A stretch of 64,000 nucleotides of DNA from Flavobacterium fluvii (lineage in GTDB: Bacteria > Bacteroidota > Bacteroidia > Flavobacteriales > Flavobacteriaceae), in the NCBI RefSeq assembly GCF_900129545.1, contig NZ_FQWB01000001.1, positions 1,302,001 to 1,366,000 on the forward strand, in the 5' to 3' direction. Both the position numbers and the translations under genes were made by a program. Under the pieces are notes generated by a model, which saw nothing but the letters and a program-made list of their open reading frames with translations, searched no databases and had not been told where the DNA came from. Of the stretch, positions 36,431 to 44,438 are shown one piece after another (position 1 is the stretch's first letter; every line of letters begins with the position of its first letter).

Positions 36431-37396
36431 TTAGTTTTGAATACTAATTGGTAGCGAATAGGAACATCTTACTTCCTGTCCTCTTTGTTTGGCAGGAGTC
36501 CACTTGTCACAATTGTTTAATACTCTTATTGCTTCCTCACCTGTTCCATAGCCTAAATCTCTCAATACTCTTGGTTCAACTATTTTTCCGTCTTTGTCAA
36601 CTACAAATGTAATATAGACTTTTCCTTTTGTACCTTGGGGCATATTTGGTAATCTATAGTTTTTTGAAAGATATTTGTAAAAATCCATAATTCCAGATTT
36701 GAATTCTGGTTTAGTCTCAATTTCCGTGTAATTATAGGAGATGTTATTGTTGTCTACGCTTTCACCCGAAATTAATTTTCCGTTTTTATAGGTTTCTTTA
36801 TAAGTGCATTTTGAATTTTTAAACGAACCTTCCCATATGCCGTCTTTAAAACCATTTTTCACTTCTCCTTTTTCATATCCATTTTCGTCTTTGTCTTCGA
36901 AAATTCCATTGCCGTCAACAATTTTCGGCACACCATTTTCGTCCCAAAATTGATTTATTTTATGTATTGCAGTCATTTTTTTTTCATCCTCAATGTATTC
37001 TCCTTCTAATTTTTTAGAACCATTTTCATACCATTCAAGATCGATTCCGTTTTCACGGCCTTTAACGTAATTGGTTAAAGATTTTTTATTGGTGTTTTTG
37101 TAATAATAAGTAAATATTCCTTCTTTTGTGTTTCCGCTATTGGTTTCTGAAGTTCCTTCCATTCGCATTTCCCCTGAACGATAATACTCCTGAACGGCAT
37201 AACGTTTCTTGTTTAATTTTGAGTCTCTGATTACTCTGATATAAAGATAATTCTTTGATTTGGTTTCCTGGTTAGTTGAGTCCAGATAAACAAATTTATC
37301 GGTTTGGGAAAGAATTAATTCGTTGTTTTTAGAAACTTGTGAAATACAAAGTTTGGGAACAAAAAGAAATAAAATAGTAAGTAGAATTGGTTTCAT
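36431..37396 (-). CDS. TonB-domain protein with MORN-like repeats
   Basis: This is a 321-residue exported protein with a signal peptide (about 1-20, MKPILLTILFLFVPKLCISQ). A region of toxin-antitoxin/MORN-like repeats is at about 65-215 (YYRSGEMRMEGTSE, VKGRENGIDLEWYENGSKKLEGEY, NGFKDGIWEGSFKN). A TonB C-terminal domain is at about 235-318 (KGKVYITFVVDKDGKIVEPRVLRDLGYGTGEEAIRVLNNCDKWTPAKQRGQ, in parts). Classical TonB is anchored in the inner membrane and has a proline-rich linker, which is missing here. It may therefore be a periplasmic or lipid-free relative rather than the energy transducer itself. Confidence 0.8.
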   Translation of the reverse strand: MKPILLTILFLFVPKLCISQVSKNNELILSQTDKFVYLDSTNQETKSKNYLYIRVIRDSKLNKKRYAVQEYYRSGEMRMEGTSETNSGNTKEGIFTYYYKNTNKKSLTNYVKGRENGIDLEWYENGSKKLEGEYIEDEKKMTAIHKINQFWDENGVPKIVDGNGIFEDKDENGYEKGEVKNGFKDGIWEGSFKNSKCTYKETYKNGKLISGESVDNNNISYNYTEIETKPEFKSGIMDFYKYLSKNYRLPNMPQGTKGKVYITFVVDKDGKIVEPRVLRDLGYGTGEEAIRVLNNCDKWTPAKQRGQEVRCSYSLPISIQN

Positions 37397-37432
37397 GAAA
37401 TGTAGGTTAATTAGAAAGCGAATGTAAAAATT

Positions 37433-37888
37433 TTAATACAACTTAGCAATTTCTTCATTCACAAATTCTAAAAAGCGCTCATCGGCTTCGGTAAACGGAT
37501 CGAGGACGTGGCTGTCGATGTCTATTTGTCCAATATTTTCGCCATTCACAAAAAGAGGAACGACAATTTCTGATTTGACGGTAAAGCTGCACGCGATATA
37601 ATTGTCTTGTGCCGCAACATCGGGAACCACAAAATTGGTATTGGAAACCGCCACTTGTCCACATATTCCTTTTCCGAAAGGAATTACGGTATGGTCTGTT
37701 TCTGCTCCTACATAAGGGCCAAGATGCAGGGTTTGGGTTTCGGGATGGGCAAAATAAAAACCAACCCAATTGTAGTAATCTATGGAGCTACTGAGAAGTT
37801 CGCAAATTTTTAACAGCTTTTCTTCTCTGGAAATGGTGGAATTTGAAGTAATTTCAGTTACTTTTGGTTTAAGATTTTCGAAAGTCAT
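37433..37888 (-). CDS. GAF-domain protein, free methionine-R-sulfoxide reductase-like
   Basis: This 151-residue single GAF domain has the fRMsr (MsrC/YebR) signature: GKGICGQVA (Cys76), VPDVAAQDNYIACSF (Cys100) and SEIVVPLF. The family normally has three cysteines. Here the residue expected to be the resolving cysteine, in the strand before GKGICG, is replaced by TDHTVIPF. The enzyme may resolve by another route, or the protein may be a sensor. It is cytoplasmic with no signal peptide. Confidence 0.82.
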   Translation of the reverse strand: MTFENLKPKVTEITSNSTISREEKLLKICELLSSSIDYYNWVGFYFAHPETQTLHLGPYVGAETDHTVIPFGKGICGQVAVSNTNFVVPDVAAQDNYIACSFTVKSEIVVPLFVNGENIGQIDIDSHVLDPFTEADERFLEFVNEEIAKLY

Positions 37889-37939
37889 GTCCTGGGTTTT
37901 TTATGTAAAAGTATTTAAATGGGAGGATCTAATTTTATA

Positions 37940-37947
37940 TAAATTTG
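37940..37947 (+). promoter_or_regulatory. -7 box of the xrtF gene pair
   Basis: TAAATTTG (TAnnTTTG) ends 13 bp before the TTG start codon of the exosortase gene, so the mRNA leader would be very short. Confidence 0.5.
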
Positions 37948-37960
37948 TTAAAAATTCATT

Positions 37961-38518
37961 TTGAAAAAATATTTAGTTCGCTATAAACCCTTTTTGCTGT
38001 TCTTGGGAAAGTTTTTGCTGACTTACCTGCTTTTGACTTTTGTTTATGAAAGCTATCTCAACCAATTCGATGCCAAGAAATTTGAGGTTGACGGGGTTAC
38101 GCAATTGGTGGCGGAACAAACCAAAAACGGAATGCTTTTTTTTAATTTTGAAGCCAAGGTTACGCCAAACGCGAAGGAACCGGCAATAAATTTGTTCTAC
38201 AATCAAAGACATATGGCTCGAATTATCGAAGGCTGCAATGGTTTGAGCGTGATTATTTTATTTATATCTTTTGTAATTGCCTTTTCTGGAAAAAAAAGGG
38301 AAACAATTCTGTTTATCATCGGTGGCAGCTTGCTCATTCACGTTTTGAACGTGTTTCGAATTGCACTTTTAAGTATCTTGTTGTATTATTTTCCAACAAG
38401 GGAACATATTTTGCATGGAGTGTTTTTTCCGTTGTTTATTTATGGGGCGGTTTTTTTGTTATGGATTATTTGGGTCAATAAATTTTCAAAATATGCTACG
38501 AAAAATTTTAAATCATAA
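37961..38518 (+). CDS. xrtF: Exosortase family protein XrtF
   Basis: This is a 185-residue membrane protein with about five helices. The exosortase catalytic residues are visible: Cys92 in IIEGCNGLSVI, Arg133 in LNVFRIALLS, and His152 in EHILHGVFFPLFIYG. Exosortases are transpeptidase-like enzymes that process PEP-CTERM-type C-terminal signals on exported proteins. The F type is confined to Bacteroidota and occurs with the small partner encoded next. The start is a TTG at 37961, as no in-frame ATG is present before residue 58. Its natural substrate is not evident in this window. Confidence 0.88.
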   Translation: MKKYLVRYKPFLLFLGKFLLTYLLLTFVYESYLNQFDAKKFEVDGVTQLVAEQTKNGMLFFNFEAKVTPNAKEPAINLFYNQRHMARIIEGCNGLSVIILFISFVIAFSGKKRETILFIIGGSLLIHVLNVFRIALLSILLYYFPTREHILHGVFFPLFIYGAVFLLWIIWVNKFSKYATKNFKS

Positions 38519-38936
38519 AGTAAGGATTTTGTTGGCAACGATTCTTGTTCTTTTCTTGGCTTTGATAAGAGCATATGAAGATTTTTTGTTTTATGATCCT
38601 TTTTTGAATTATTTCAAGACAGATTATCACAATTTGCCATTGCCGGAAATTGAAAATGTTTCCTTGTTTTTCGGGTTGTTGTTTCGTTATTTTTTGAATA
38701 CGGTTTTGTCATTGGCCATAATTTATGTTTTGTTTAAAGATATCGAAGCCGTCAAATTTGCTTCAATATTGTATTCATTTTTTTTTGTGGTTCTTGTCAT
38801 TGTCTTCTTTTTTGTGTTTTCTTATTTTGGCGAAGCCAATAAAATGGCCTTGTTTTATATTCGAAGGTTTATCATTCAACCTATTTTTTTATTGCTTTTT
38901 CTTCCAGCTTTTTATTATCAAAAGCAAAACAACTAA
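38493..38936 (+). CDS. Exosortase F system-associated protein
   Basis: This is a 147-residue membrane protein with four probable helices. A conserved early segment LIRAYEDFLFYDPFLNYFK precedes the second helix, and the C terminus is very hydrophobic. It overlaps xrtF by 26 bp. Size, topology and linkage identify it as the protein family that accompanies XrtF; its molecular role is unknown. ATG 38493 is preferred over 38415, which lies well inside xrtF. Confidence 0.85.
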   Translation: MLRKILNHKVRILLATILVLFLALIRAYEDFLFYDPFLNYFKTDYHNLPLPEIENVSLFFGLLFRYFLNTVLSLAIIYVLFKDIEAVKFASILYSFFFVVLVIVFFFVFSYFGEANKMALFYIRRFIIQPIFLLLFLPAFYYQKQNN

Positions 38937-38993
38937 TCTTTTTTTGTACCTTTATTAGCCGTTTTGATTTAATAACTGTTAAATCACGAACTA

Positions 38994-39824
38994 ATGAAAA
39001 TAGTAAAACATTCCGGGAATATTGTTGATTATAATCCATCAAAACTCAAACAATCACTCTTGAAATCTGGCGCAAGCCAAATGACGGTTTCTGTCATTTT
39101 GAATGCTATTGAAAAGGAGATTTACGAAGGAATTCCTTCCAAGCAAATCTACAAGATGGCCTTTAATTTACTCAAAAAGGTCTCTAATTCCCACGCCGCT
39201 CGATACAACTTGAAGGAAGCGGTTCGACTATTGGGACCAGCCGGTTTTTTCTTCGAAAAATATATTGCCCGTATTTTCACGGCCGAAAAGTATCAAACCT
39301 TGACCAATGTTGTTTTGCAGGGAAACTGTGTGTCGCATGAGATTGATGTGTTGATTAAAAAAGGCGACGAGATTGCCATGGTGGAATGTAAATTTCACAT
39401 GGGAAAAGAGGCCCATTCCGATGTCAAGATTCCCATGTATATTTTGTCCCGATTCAATGATTTGAAAGACAATAGGCATACTGCTTTTACTCGGAATGAT
39501 GTTATTTCTAAATGTTGGATTGTCAGCAATAACAGGTTTACTTCAGATGCCATTGCGTTTGGCAAATGTTCCAAACTGAATTTGTTGTGTTGGGATTTTC
39601 CCGAAAACAATAATTTAAAAACAAAAAATGACAGGAACCATCTTTATCCGGTGACTTGTTTAACCACTCTGTCTCTTGCCGAAAAAGATAAATTATTGAT
39701 GCTGGACGTGATTTTGGTAAAAGAGATACTAAAGAATTCGGAATGTTTGGAAAAAATTGGATTGAGTTCCAATCGAATAAAAAACGTTATCAAAGAATCC
39801 TACCAATTGTGTGAATACATTTAA
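38994..39824 (+). CDS. ATP-cone domain fused to a PD-(D/E)XK restriction-like nuclease
   Basis: This is a 276-residue protein. Residues 1-85 form an ATP-cone like that of NrdR and class I ribonucleotide reductases (MKIVKHSGNIVDYNPSKLKQSLLKSG... AARYNLKEAVRLLGP), a domain that binds ATP/dATP. Residues 86-200 form a Mrr/restriction-endonuclease-like core: Glu88 in FFFEKYIARIF, Asp118 in HEIDVLIKK, and Glu131-x-Lys133 in AMVECKFHMG. All nuclease ligands are present, so a metal-dependent nuclease gated by nucleotide level is plausible. It is followed 103 bp later by a beta-CASP nuclease gene on the same strand. Confidence 0.85.
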   Translation: MKIVKHSGNIVDYNPSKLKQSLLKSGASQMTVSVILNAIEKEIYEGIPSKQIYKMAFNLLKKVSNSHAARYNLKEAVRLLGPAGFFFEKYIARIFTAEKYQTLTNVVLQGNCVSHEIDVLIKKGDEIAMVECKFHMGKEAHSDVKIPMYILSRFNDLKDNRHTAFTRNDVISKCWIVSNNRFTSDAIAFGKCSKLNLLCWDFPENNNLKTKNDRNHLYPVTCLTTLSLAEKDKLLMLDVILVKEILKNSECLEKIGLSSNRIKNVIKESYQLCEYI

Positions 39825-39927
39825 AATATAGAAATAATGAAATGAGCATAACCGATAATTGGTCGAAAACACCAATGATTATATGCGAATTACATATGAC
39901 CGAAAAAAAAACAATAAATATAAACAT

Positions 39928-41283
39928 ATGAAAATCAAATTCATTGGCGGAGCAGGAACCGTAACGGGTTCCAAAACATTGGTTGAAAGCAATGGCATTA
40001 GAATCTTGATTGATTGCGGACAATTTCAAGGCATCAAAACTTTGCGGGAACTCAACTGGCAGCCTTTGCCAATTTTGCCTTCGACCATAGATTTTGTATT
40101 GTTGACCCACGGTCATTTGGATCATTGCGGTTGGCTGCCCATATTAGTCCATCAGGGTTTCAAAGGCAAGATTTATTGTACCAGCCCAACAAAAGAAATC
40201 ACGAAACTCATTCTTTTGGACAGTGCCAAAATCCAGGAAGAAGAATCCAATAAAGCCAATGAAGGACATTATTCCAAACACGAAATTGCCCAGCCGCTTT
40301 ATGACGTTAAACAAGCCGAAGCAGTTTTTCCGCTTTTCAGGGTTATTAAAACTAATGAGCCAATTCCTTTGGATGCCGAGATTTCGGCTGTTTATACCAA
40401 TGCGGGACACATTATTGGCGCATGCAGCATCGAATTGAATTTGGAAAATAAAACCTTGGTTTTCTCCGGTGATATTGGCCGCGACAACGATGTGTTGATG
40501 TATCCGCCAACAAAACCGAAAAAAGCAGATTACCTGTTTCTGGAAAGTACTTACGGCAATCGCCTTCACCCTGAAACGGATGCCAAAGATGAACTCGAAA
40601 TCTACATCAACAACACGGTTCAAAAAGGTGGTACCATCATCATTCCGAGTTTTGCCGTCGAGCGTGCCCAAACTATCATGTATTTGCTTTGGCAACTCAA
40701 AGAAGAAGGGAAAATCCCAAATATTCCTTATATTATTGATACACCGATGGGAATTAGCGCTTTGGAAATTTTTGCCAACAACCAAAAATGGCACAAATTA
40801 CCGGAGCAACATTACATAGGAATGTGCAAAATGTTTTCGATGATTTCAGATTATCAGGAAACCATTGATGCCATTTACAACAAAAGTCCGAAAGTGGTTA
40901 TTGCCGCCAGCGGAATGATTACTGGAGGCCGGGTTTTGAGTTATTTGGAACGCTATATTGGTTTGCCGGAAACCACCGTAATCATCATTGGCTATCAAGC
41001 CGAAGGAACTCGTGGCAGAAAATTATTGGAAGGAGAAAAAGAAATCAAAATACGAGGTAAATATTATCCCGTATTGGCCAATATTTTTGAAATTCAAGCC
41101 TTGTCGGCTCACGGCGACCAAAAAGATTTGCTTAATTGGCTTTCTGCATTGGAAAATAAGCCAACAAAGGTATTTTTGGTACACGGCGAAAACGAGCCCG
41201 CCGACGAACTTCGTCTAAAAATCACCGAAAAATATGGATTTGATTGCGCAGTTCCTTTAATGGGGCAAGAAGTTGAATTGTAG
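39928..41283 (+). CDS. Metallo-beta-lactamase/beta-CASP RNA-processing exonuclease
   Basis: This 451-residue nuclease belongs to the CPSF73/Ysh1-like group. The metal motif HGHLDHCGWLP, the later aspartate in FSGDIGRD, the beta-CASP insertion (about residues 180-370, ESTYGNR... ERAQTIMYLLW) and the RMMBL end with SAHGDQKDLLNWL and VHGENEPADELR are present. The N terminus FIGGAGTVTGSKTLVE is the family start, so ATG 39928 is chosen over 39859. It probably acts on RNA; single-strand DNA is an alternative. There is no signal peptide. Confidence 0.92.
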   Translation: MKIKFIGGAGTVTGSKTLVESNGIRILIDCGQFQGIKTLRELNWQPLPILPSTIDFVLLTHGHLDHCGWLPILVHQGFKGKIYCTSPTKEITKLILLDSAKIQEEESNKANEGHYSKHEIAQPLYDVKQAEAVFPLFRVIKTNEPIPLDAEISAVYTNAGHIIGACSIELNLENKTLVFSGDIGRDNDVLMYPPTKPKKADYLFLESTYGNRLHPETDAKDELEIYINNTVQKGGTIIIPSFAVERAQTIMYLLWQLKEEGKIPNIPYIIDTPMGISALEIFANNQKWHKLPEQHYIGMCKMFSMISDYQETIDAIYNKSPKVVIAASGMITGGRVLSYLERYIGLPETTVIIIGYQAEGTRGRKLLEGEKEIKIRGKYYPVLANIFEIQALSAHGDQKDLLNWLSALENKPTKVFLVHGENEPADELRLKITEKYGFDCAVPLMGQEVEL

Positions 41284-41340
41284 TAATTTTAATGTTTTTG
41301 TTTTTAACGAAAAATTAGTATTTTTAGTAGTATAAATGCA

Positions 41341-41348
41341 TATTTTTG
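41341..41348 (+). promoter_or_regulatory. -7 box of the HYC_CC_PP operon, near-leaderless
   Basis: TATTTTTG (TAnnTTTG) ends only 4 bp before the ATG at 41353. With the usual distance to the start site the mRNA would begin at or next to the start codon. Confidence 0.5.
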
Positions 41349-41352
41349 TACC

Positions 41353-41766
41353 ATGAAATTTAAAAAGCACATCAGTCTTTTTCTGGCGTTTTTCCTGTTG
41401 GTTTCCAATGTGGGATTTGCTGTTGATGTGCATTATTGTGGAGGAGAAATTGCCTCGATAAAACCTGTTTATTGGAAAAACCCTGAAACTCCAAAGAAGG
41501 TTGAAAAAAGTTGTTGCGCTTCAAAAGTTGAAAAAAAAGACAGTTGTTGCAAAGATAAAGTAGTTCATTTCCAAAAAAAATCAGGAAAGGTTTCCTTAAA
41601 TTCAATCTCCTTTCAACCTGATTTCAACTTCCTGTTTGAAGAATGGAATCCAGTGGTTTTTTCTGAAATTTCAAATTTTGAAAACAGCAGCATTGCTTCT
41701 TATTATTGCGATGCCAATGCGCCACCACTTTTCAAATTATACCACCAATACATTTTCTACGCCTGA
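41353..41766 (+). CDS. HYC_CC_PP family small cysteine-rich protein
   Basis: This is a 137-residue exported protein with a signal peptide (about 1-23). It carries the three motifs that name the family: HYC (residues 27-29 in VDVHYCGGEI), CC pairs (54-55 and 65-66) and PP (124-125 in ANAPPLFKLYHQYIF). The cysteine/histidine content and the position in front of a TonB-dependent receptor and an HMA protein suggest a metal-binding, perhaps copper-related, periplasmic role. No function has been established that I know of. Confidence 0.85.
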   Translation: MKFKKHISLFLAFFLLVSNVGFAVDVHYCGGEIASIKPVYWKNPETPKKVEKSCCASKVEKKDSCCKDKVVHFQKKSGKVSLNSISFQPDFNFLFEEWNPVVFSEISNFENSSIASYYCDANAPPLFKLYHQYIFYA

Positions 41767-41835
41767 TTCTAATGTTCTTGTTAGATCAAACTTTTTTTGG
41801 GTTTGATACTCTTTAGAAACATTAAAATCAATACA

Positions 41836-43863
41836 ATGAAAAAACAAATTTCAATACTTTTATTGATCTTGTTGTGTGCGTTTAGTTCTTATTCGCAGGA
41901 CACATTGCAGGAAGTAAAAGTTCAATCTAAAAACAAAGGTTTGCAAAAATCCTCCAAGATTACGGCAAACACGACCCTTTTGACCAGCAAGGAACTGCTC
42001 AAAGCGGCTTGTTGCAATCTCGCCGAAAGTTTCGAAACCAATCCTTCCATCGACGTCAATTTTTCTGATGCCTTGACGGGAACCAAACAAATCAAAATGT
42101 TGGGTTTGACCAGTCCGTATTTGATGATTACCGAAGAAAATATCCCTTCTGTTCGCGGTGCTTCCCAAGCTTATGGATTGTCGTTTACACCGGGAACTTG
42201 GGTCGAAAGCATCCAAATTACAAAAGGAGCTGGAAGTGTGGTCAATGGTTATGAAAGTATTTCGGGACAAATCAACACGGAGTTGCTCAAACCGGTCAAC
42301 GATATTCCTTTTTTCTTGAATGCTTATGGTTCGACCGACAGTCGTTTTGAGTTAAACACGCATTTCAATGCCAAAATTTCGGATAAATGGGCGAGTAGTT
42401 TGTTCGTTCACGGCAATACAAGGGTTGCCAAAAACGACATGAATGACGATGGTTTTCTGGATAATCCATTGGCAAAACAAATCAACGTCTTGAATCGTTG
42501 GCAATATACGGATGCCCAAAAAGGGTGGGTAAGTTTTATCAATTTTCGTTACATGAATGACGAAAAACAGACTGGAGAAATGGATTTTGATCCAGAGAAA
42601 GACAAAGGAACAACTAATTCTTGGGGATCGGAAATCAACACGGAACGTTTCAATGTTTCGGCTAAACTAGGTTATGTTTTCCCCGATATGCCCTACCAAA
42701 GTTTTGGTTTTCAAAATGCTTTTGACAGCCACGACCAAGATTCTTATTTTGGGTTGAACCGTTACAACATCAAGCAAAACAGTTATTATTCGAACTTGAT
42801 TTTCAACTCGATCATCAATAATACGATGAATAAATTTGCAACGGGTTTGAACTTCACTTACGACAAATACCAAGAATTTGTCAACGTGAATGATTACAGT
42901 AGAATTGACAATTCCATAGGTGCTTTTTTTGAATATACTTATGACAATACCTCTAATTTCAGTTTTATTGCCGGTGGACGAATTGACAATCATAATCGCT
43001 TGGGGACTTTTATTACGCCAAGATTGCACATTCGATACAATCCCTGGGGCAAAGGCGTTTTGCGCGCTTCGGCAGGAAGAGGAAAAAGAAGTGCCAACAT
43101 TTTTGCCGAAAACCAGCCACTTTTTGCGAGTTCAAGAGCGTTTGATATTTTGGACACCAACGGAAAAATTTATGGTTTGGATCCTGAAATTGCTTGGAAT
43201 TATGGACTGAGTTTCAATCAAGGGTTTTCTATTTTTGGCAAAAAAGCGGATGTGGGTGTTGATTTCTACAGAACCGATTTCAAAAATCAGGTGGTTGTAG
43301 ATTTGTATACGGCTCCAGTAATTCCGGGAACGCATCAAGTGTTGTTTTATAATTTGAACGGGAAATCGTTTGCCAATAGTTTGCAATTGGACTTTAATGT
43401 TGAATTGGCAAAACATCTTGATTTACGTACGGCCTATAAATTTTACGACATCCAAACGGATTATCTGGGTGGAAGAAGTGAAAGACCATTACAAGCCAAA
43501 CATCGGTTTTTTGGAAATTTAGCTTATGAAACTCAAATAGGAGAGAAGGGGCAACAGTGGAAATTTGATTTTACCTACAATTGGATGGGAGAACAAAAAT
43601 TGCCCGAAACGGCATCCAATCCAGTAGAAGACAGGCTTCCAGAATATTCACCTTCCTATTCTTTGATGAATGCACAAATTACGCGAATTTTTTCTTCTAC
43701 TTTTGAAGTGTATTTGGGTGGAGAAAACATTGGAAACTATAAACAAGAAAAAGCAATTTTGGGCAGCGAAAATCCTTTTGGCCCTACATTCGACGCTTCT
43801 ATTGTATATGCGCCGGTTTTTGGACAAATGTATTATGCCGGTCTTCGATTTAAAATTAAATAA
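41836..43863 (+). CDS. TonB-dependent receptor, probably for metal
   Basis: This is a 675-residue outer-membrane receptor with a signal peptide (1-21) and a plug domain (about 45-160, with NPSIDVNFSDALTGTKQIKMLGL, GAGSVVNGYESISGQINTEL). A 22-strand-type barrel ends in an aromatic/basic C terminus (YYAGLRFKIK). There is no CarboxypepD-like N-terminal domain, unlike SusC types. A CC pair (residues 59-60, KAACCNLAESFE) sits at the start of the plug, an unusual place for cysteines and a hint of soft-metal handling. Its neighbours are HYC_CC_PP and HMA proteins. ATG 41836 is placed directly before the signal peptide. Confidence 0.88.
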   Translation: MKKQISILLLILLCAFSSYSQDTLQEVKVQSKNKGLQKSSKITANTTLLTSKELLKAACCNLAESFETNPSIDVNFSDALTGTKQIKMLGLTSPYLMITEENIPSVRGASQAYGLSFTPGTWVESIQITKGAGSVVNGYESISGQINTELLKPVNDIPFFLNAYGSTDSRFELNTHFNAKISDKWASSLFVHGNTRVAKNDMNDDGFLDNPLAKQINVLNRWQYTDAQKGWVSFINFRYMNDEKQTGEMDFDPEKDKGTTNSWGSEINTERFNVSAKLGYVFPDMPYQSFGFQNAFDSHDQDSYFGLNRYNIKQNSYYSNLIFNSIINNTMNKFATGLNFTYDKYQEFVNVNDYSRIDNSIGAFFEYTYDNTSNFSFIAGGRIDNHNRLGTFITPRLHIRYNPWGKGVLRASAGRGKRSANIFAENQPLFASSRAFDILDTNGKIYGLDPEIAWNYGLSFNQGFSIFGKKADVGVDFYRTDFKNQVVVDLYTAPVIPGTHQVLFYNLNGKSFANSLQLDFNVELAKHLDLRTAYKFYDIQTDYLGGRSERPLQAKHRFFGNLAYETQIGEKGQQWKFDFTYNWMGEQKLPETASNPVEDRLPEYSPSYSLMNAQITRIFSSTFEVYLGGENIGNYKQEKAILGSENPFGPTFDASIVYAPVFGQMYYAGLRFKIK

Positions 43864-43920
43864 GTTAATAGCAATGTCAATTGCAAAAAAAAACAAGAAC
43901 AATTAAAAAAAACAAATAAA

Positions 43921-44274
43921 ATGAAAAATCTATTTTTAGGAATGCTGTTATTAGTAGTGACACTTTCCACGCAAGCACAAGACAAAAAGAACAAAAATGC
44001 GAAATACACTATTGCCGTTAATGGTAATTGCGAACAATGCCAACGAAGAATCCAAAAAGCGGCCTTCTCGGTTGATGGAGTAAAAATGGCCAATTGGAAC
44101 ATTGAAACCCATAAATTGGAGGTAACCATCAATGAAGAAAAAACGTCTGTTGGCGAAGTGAAAAAGACTGTGGCCAAAGTGGGTCATGATGCAGGCGAGG
44201 TAAGAGCGACAAAAGAGAGTTATGACAATCTTCATCATTGTTGTCAATATGTAAGGGAAGAGCCAATAAAATAA
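43921..44274 (+). CDS. Exported heavy-metal-associated (HMA) domain protein
   Basis: This is a 117-residue protein with a signal peptide (about 1-20). The HMA fold carries the CxxC metal site Cys37-Cys40 (AVNGNCEQCQRRIQKAAFSVDGV), followed by a His/Cys tail (DNLHHCCQYVREE). Such domains bind Cu(I) or Zn. Here it is periplasmic rather than part of a P-type ATPase. It lies 57 bp downstream of the TonB receptor and probably receives or buffers the imported metal. Confidence 0.9.
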   Translation: MKNLFLGMLLLVVTLSTQAQDKKNKNAKYTIAVNGNCEQCQRRIQKAAFSVDGVKMANWNIETHKLEVTINEEKTSVGEVKKTVAKVGHDAGEVRATKESYDNLHHCCQYVREEPIK

Positions 44275-44289
44275 ATTCCTTTGAAAAGT

Positions 44290-44340
44290 ATGCAGTGCTT
44301 TTTGGAATTGGTTTCAATGAATTCCGAAAAGTCTGCATTC
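44290..44340 (+). terminator. Terminator-like hairpin after the HMA gene
   Basis: ATGCAGTGCTTTTTGGAATT pairs with AATTCCGAAAAGTCTGCAT with one bulge and one mismatch, followed by T-rich sequence. It probably ends the metal-locus transcript. The rest of the gap to 44438 holds near-consensus TACTTTTA boxes (44407-44414, 44432-44439) that may start the DedA gene. Confidence 0.65.
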
Positions 44341-44438
44341 TATTAAATTTTTATTAAAAAAGCGGAAATGCACCGTCCTAATGATGCTGTTTTGCTAAAC
44401 TATAAGTACTTTTACCAACAAATTTTTAAAATACTTTT

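Noticed and set aside
36431..37396. Classical TonB energy transducer
   Set aside because: It lacks the uncleaved membrane anchor and proline-rich linker, and has no ExbB/ExbD genes beside it.
40144..40794. 216-codon open frame on the minus strand
   Set aside because: It lies fully antisense to the beta-CASP nuclease gene, has no recognisable motif, and reflects the codon bias of the real gene.
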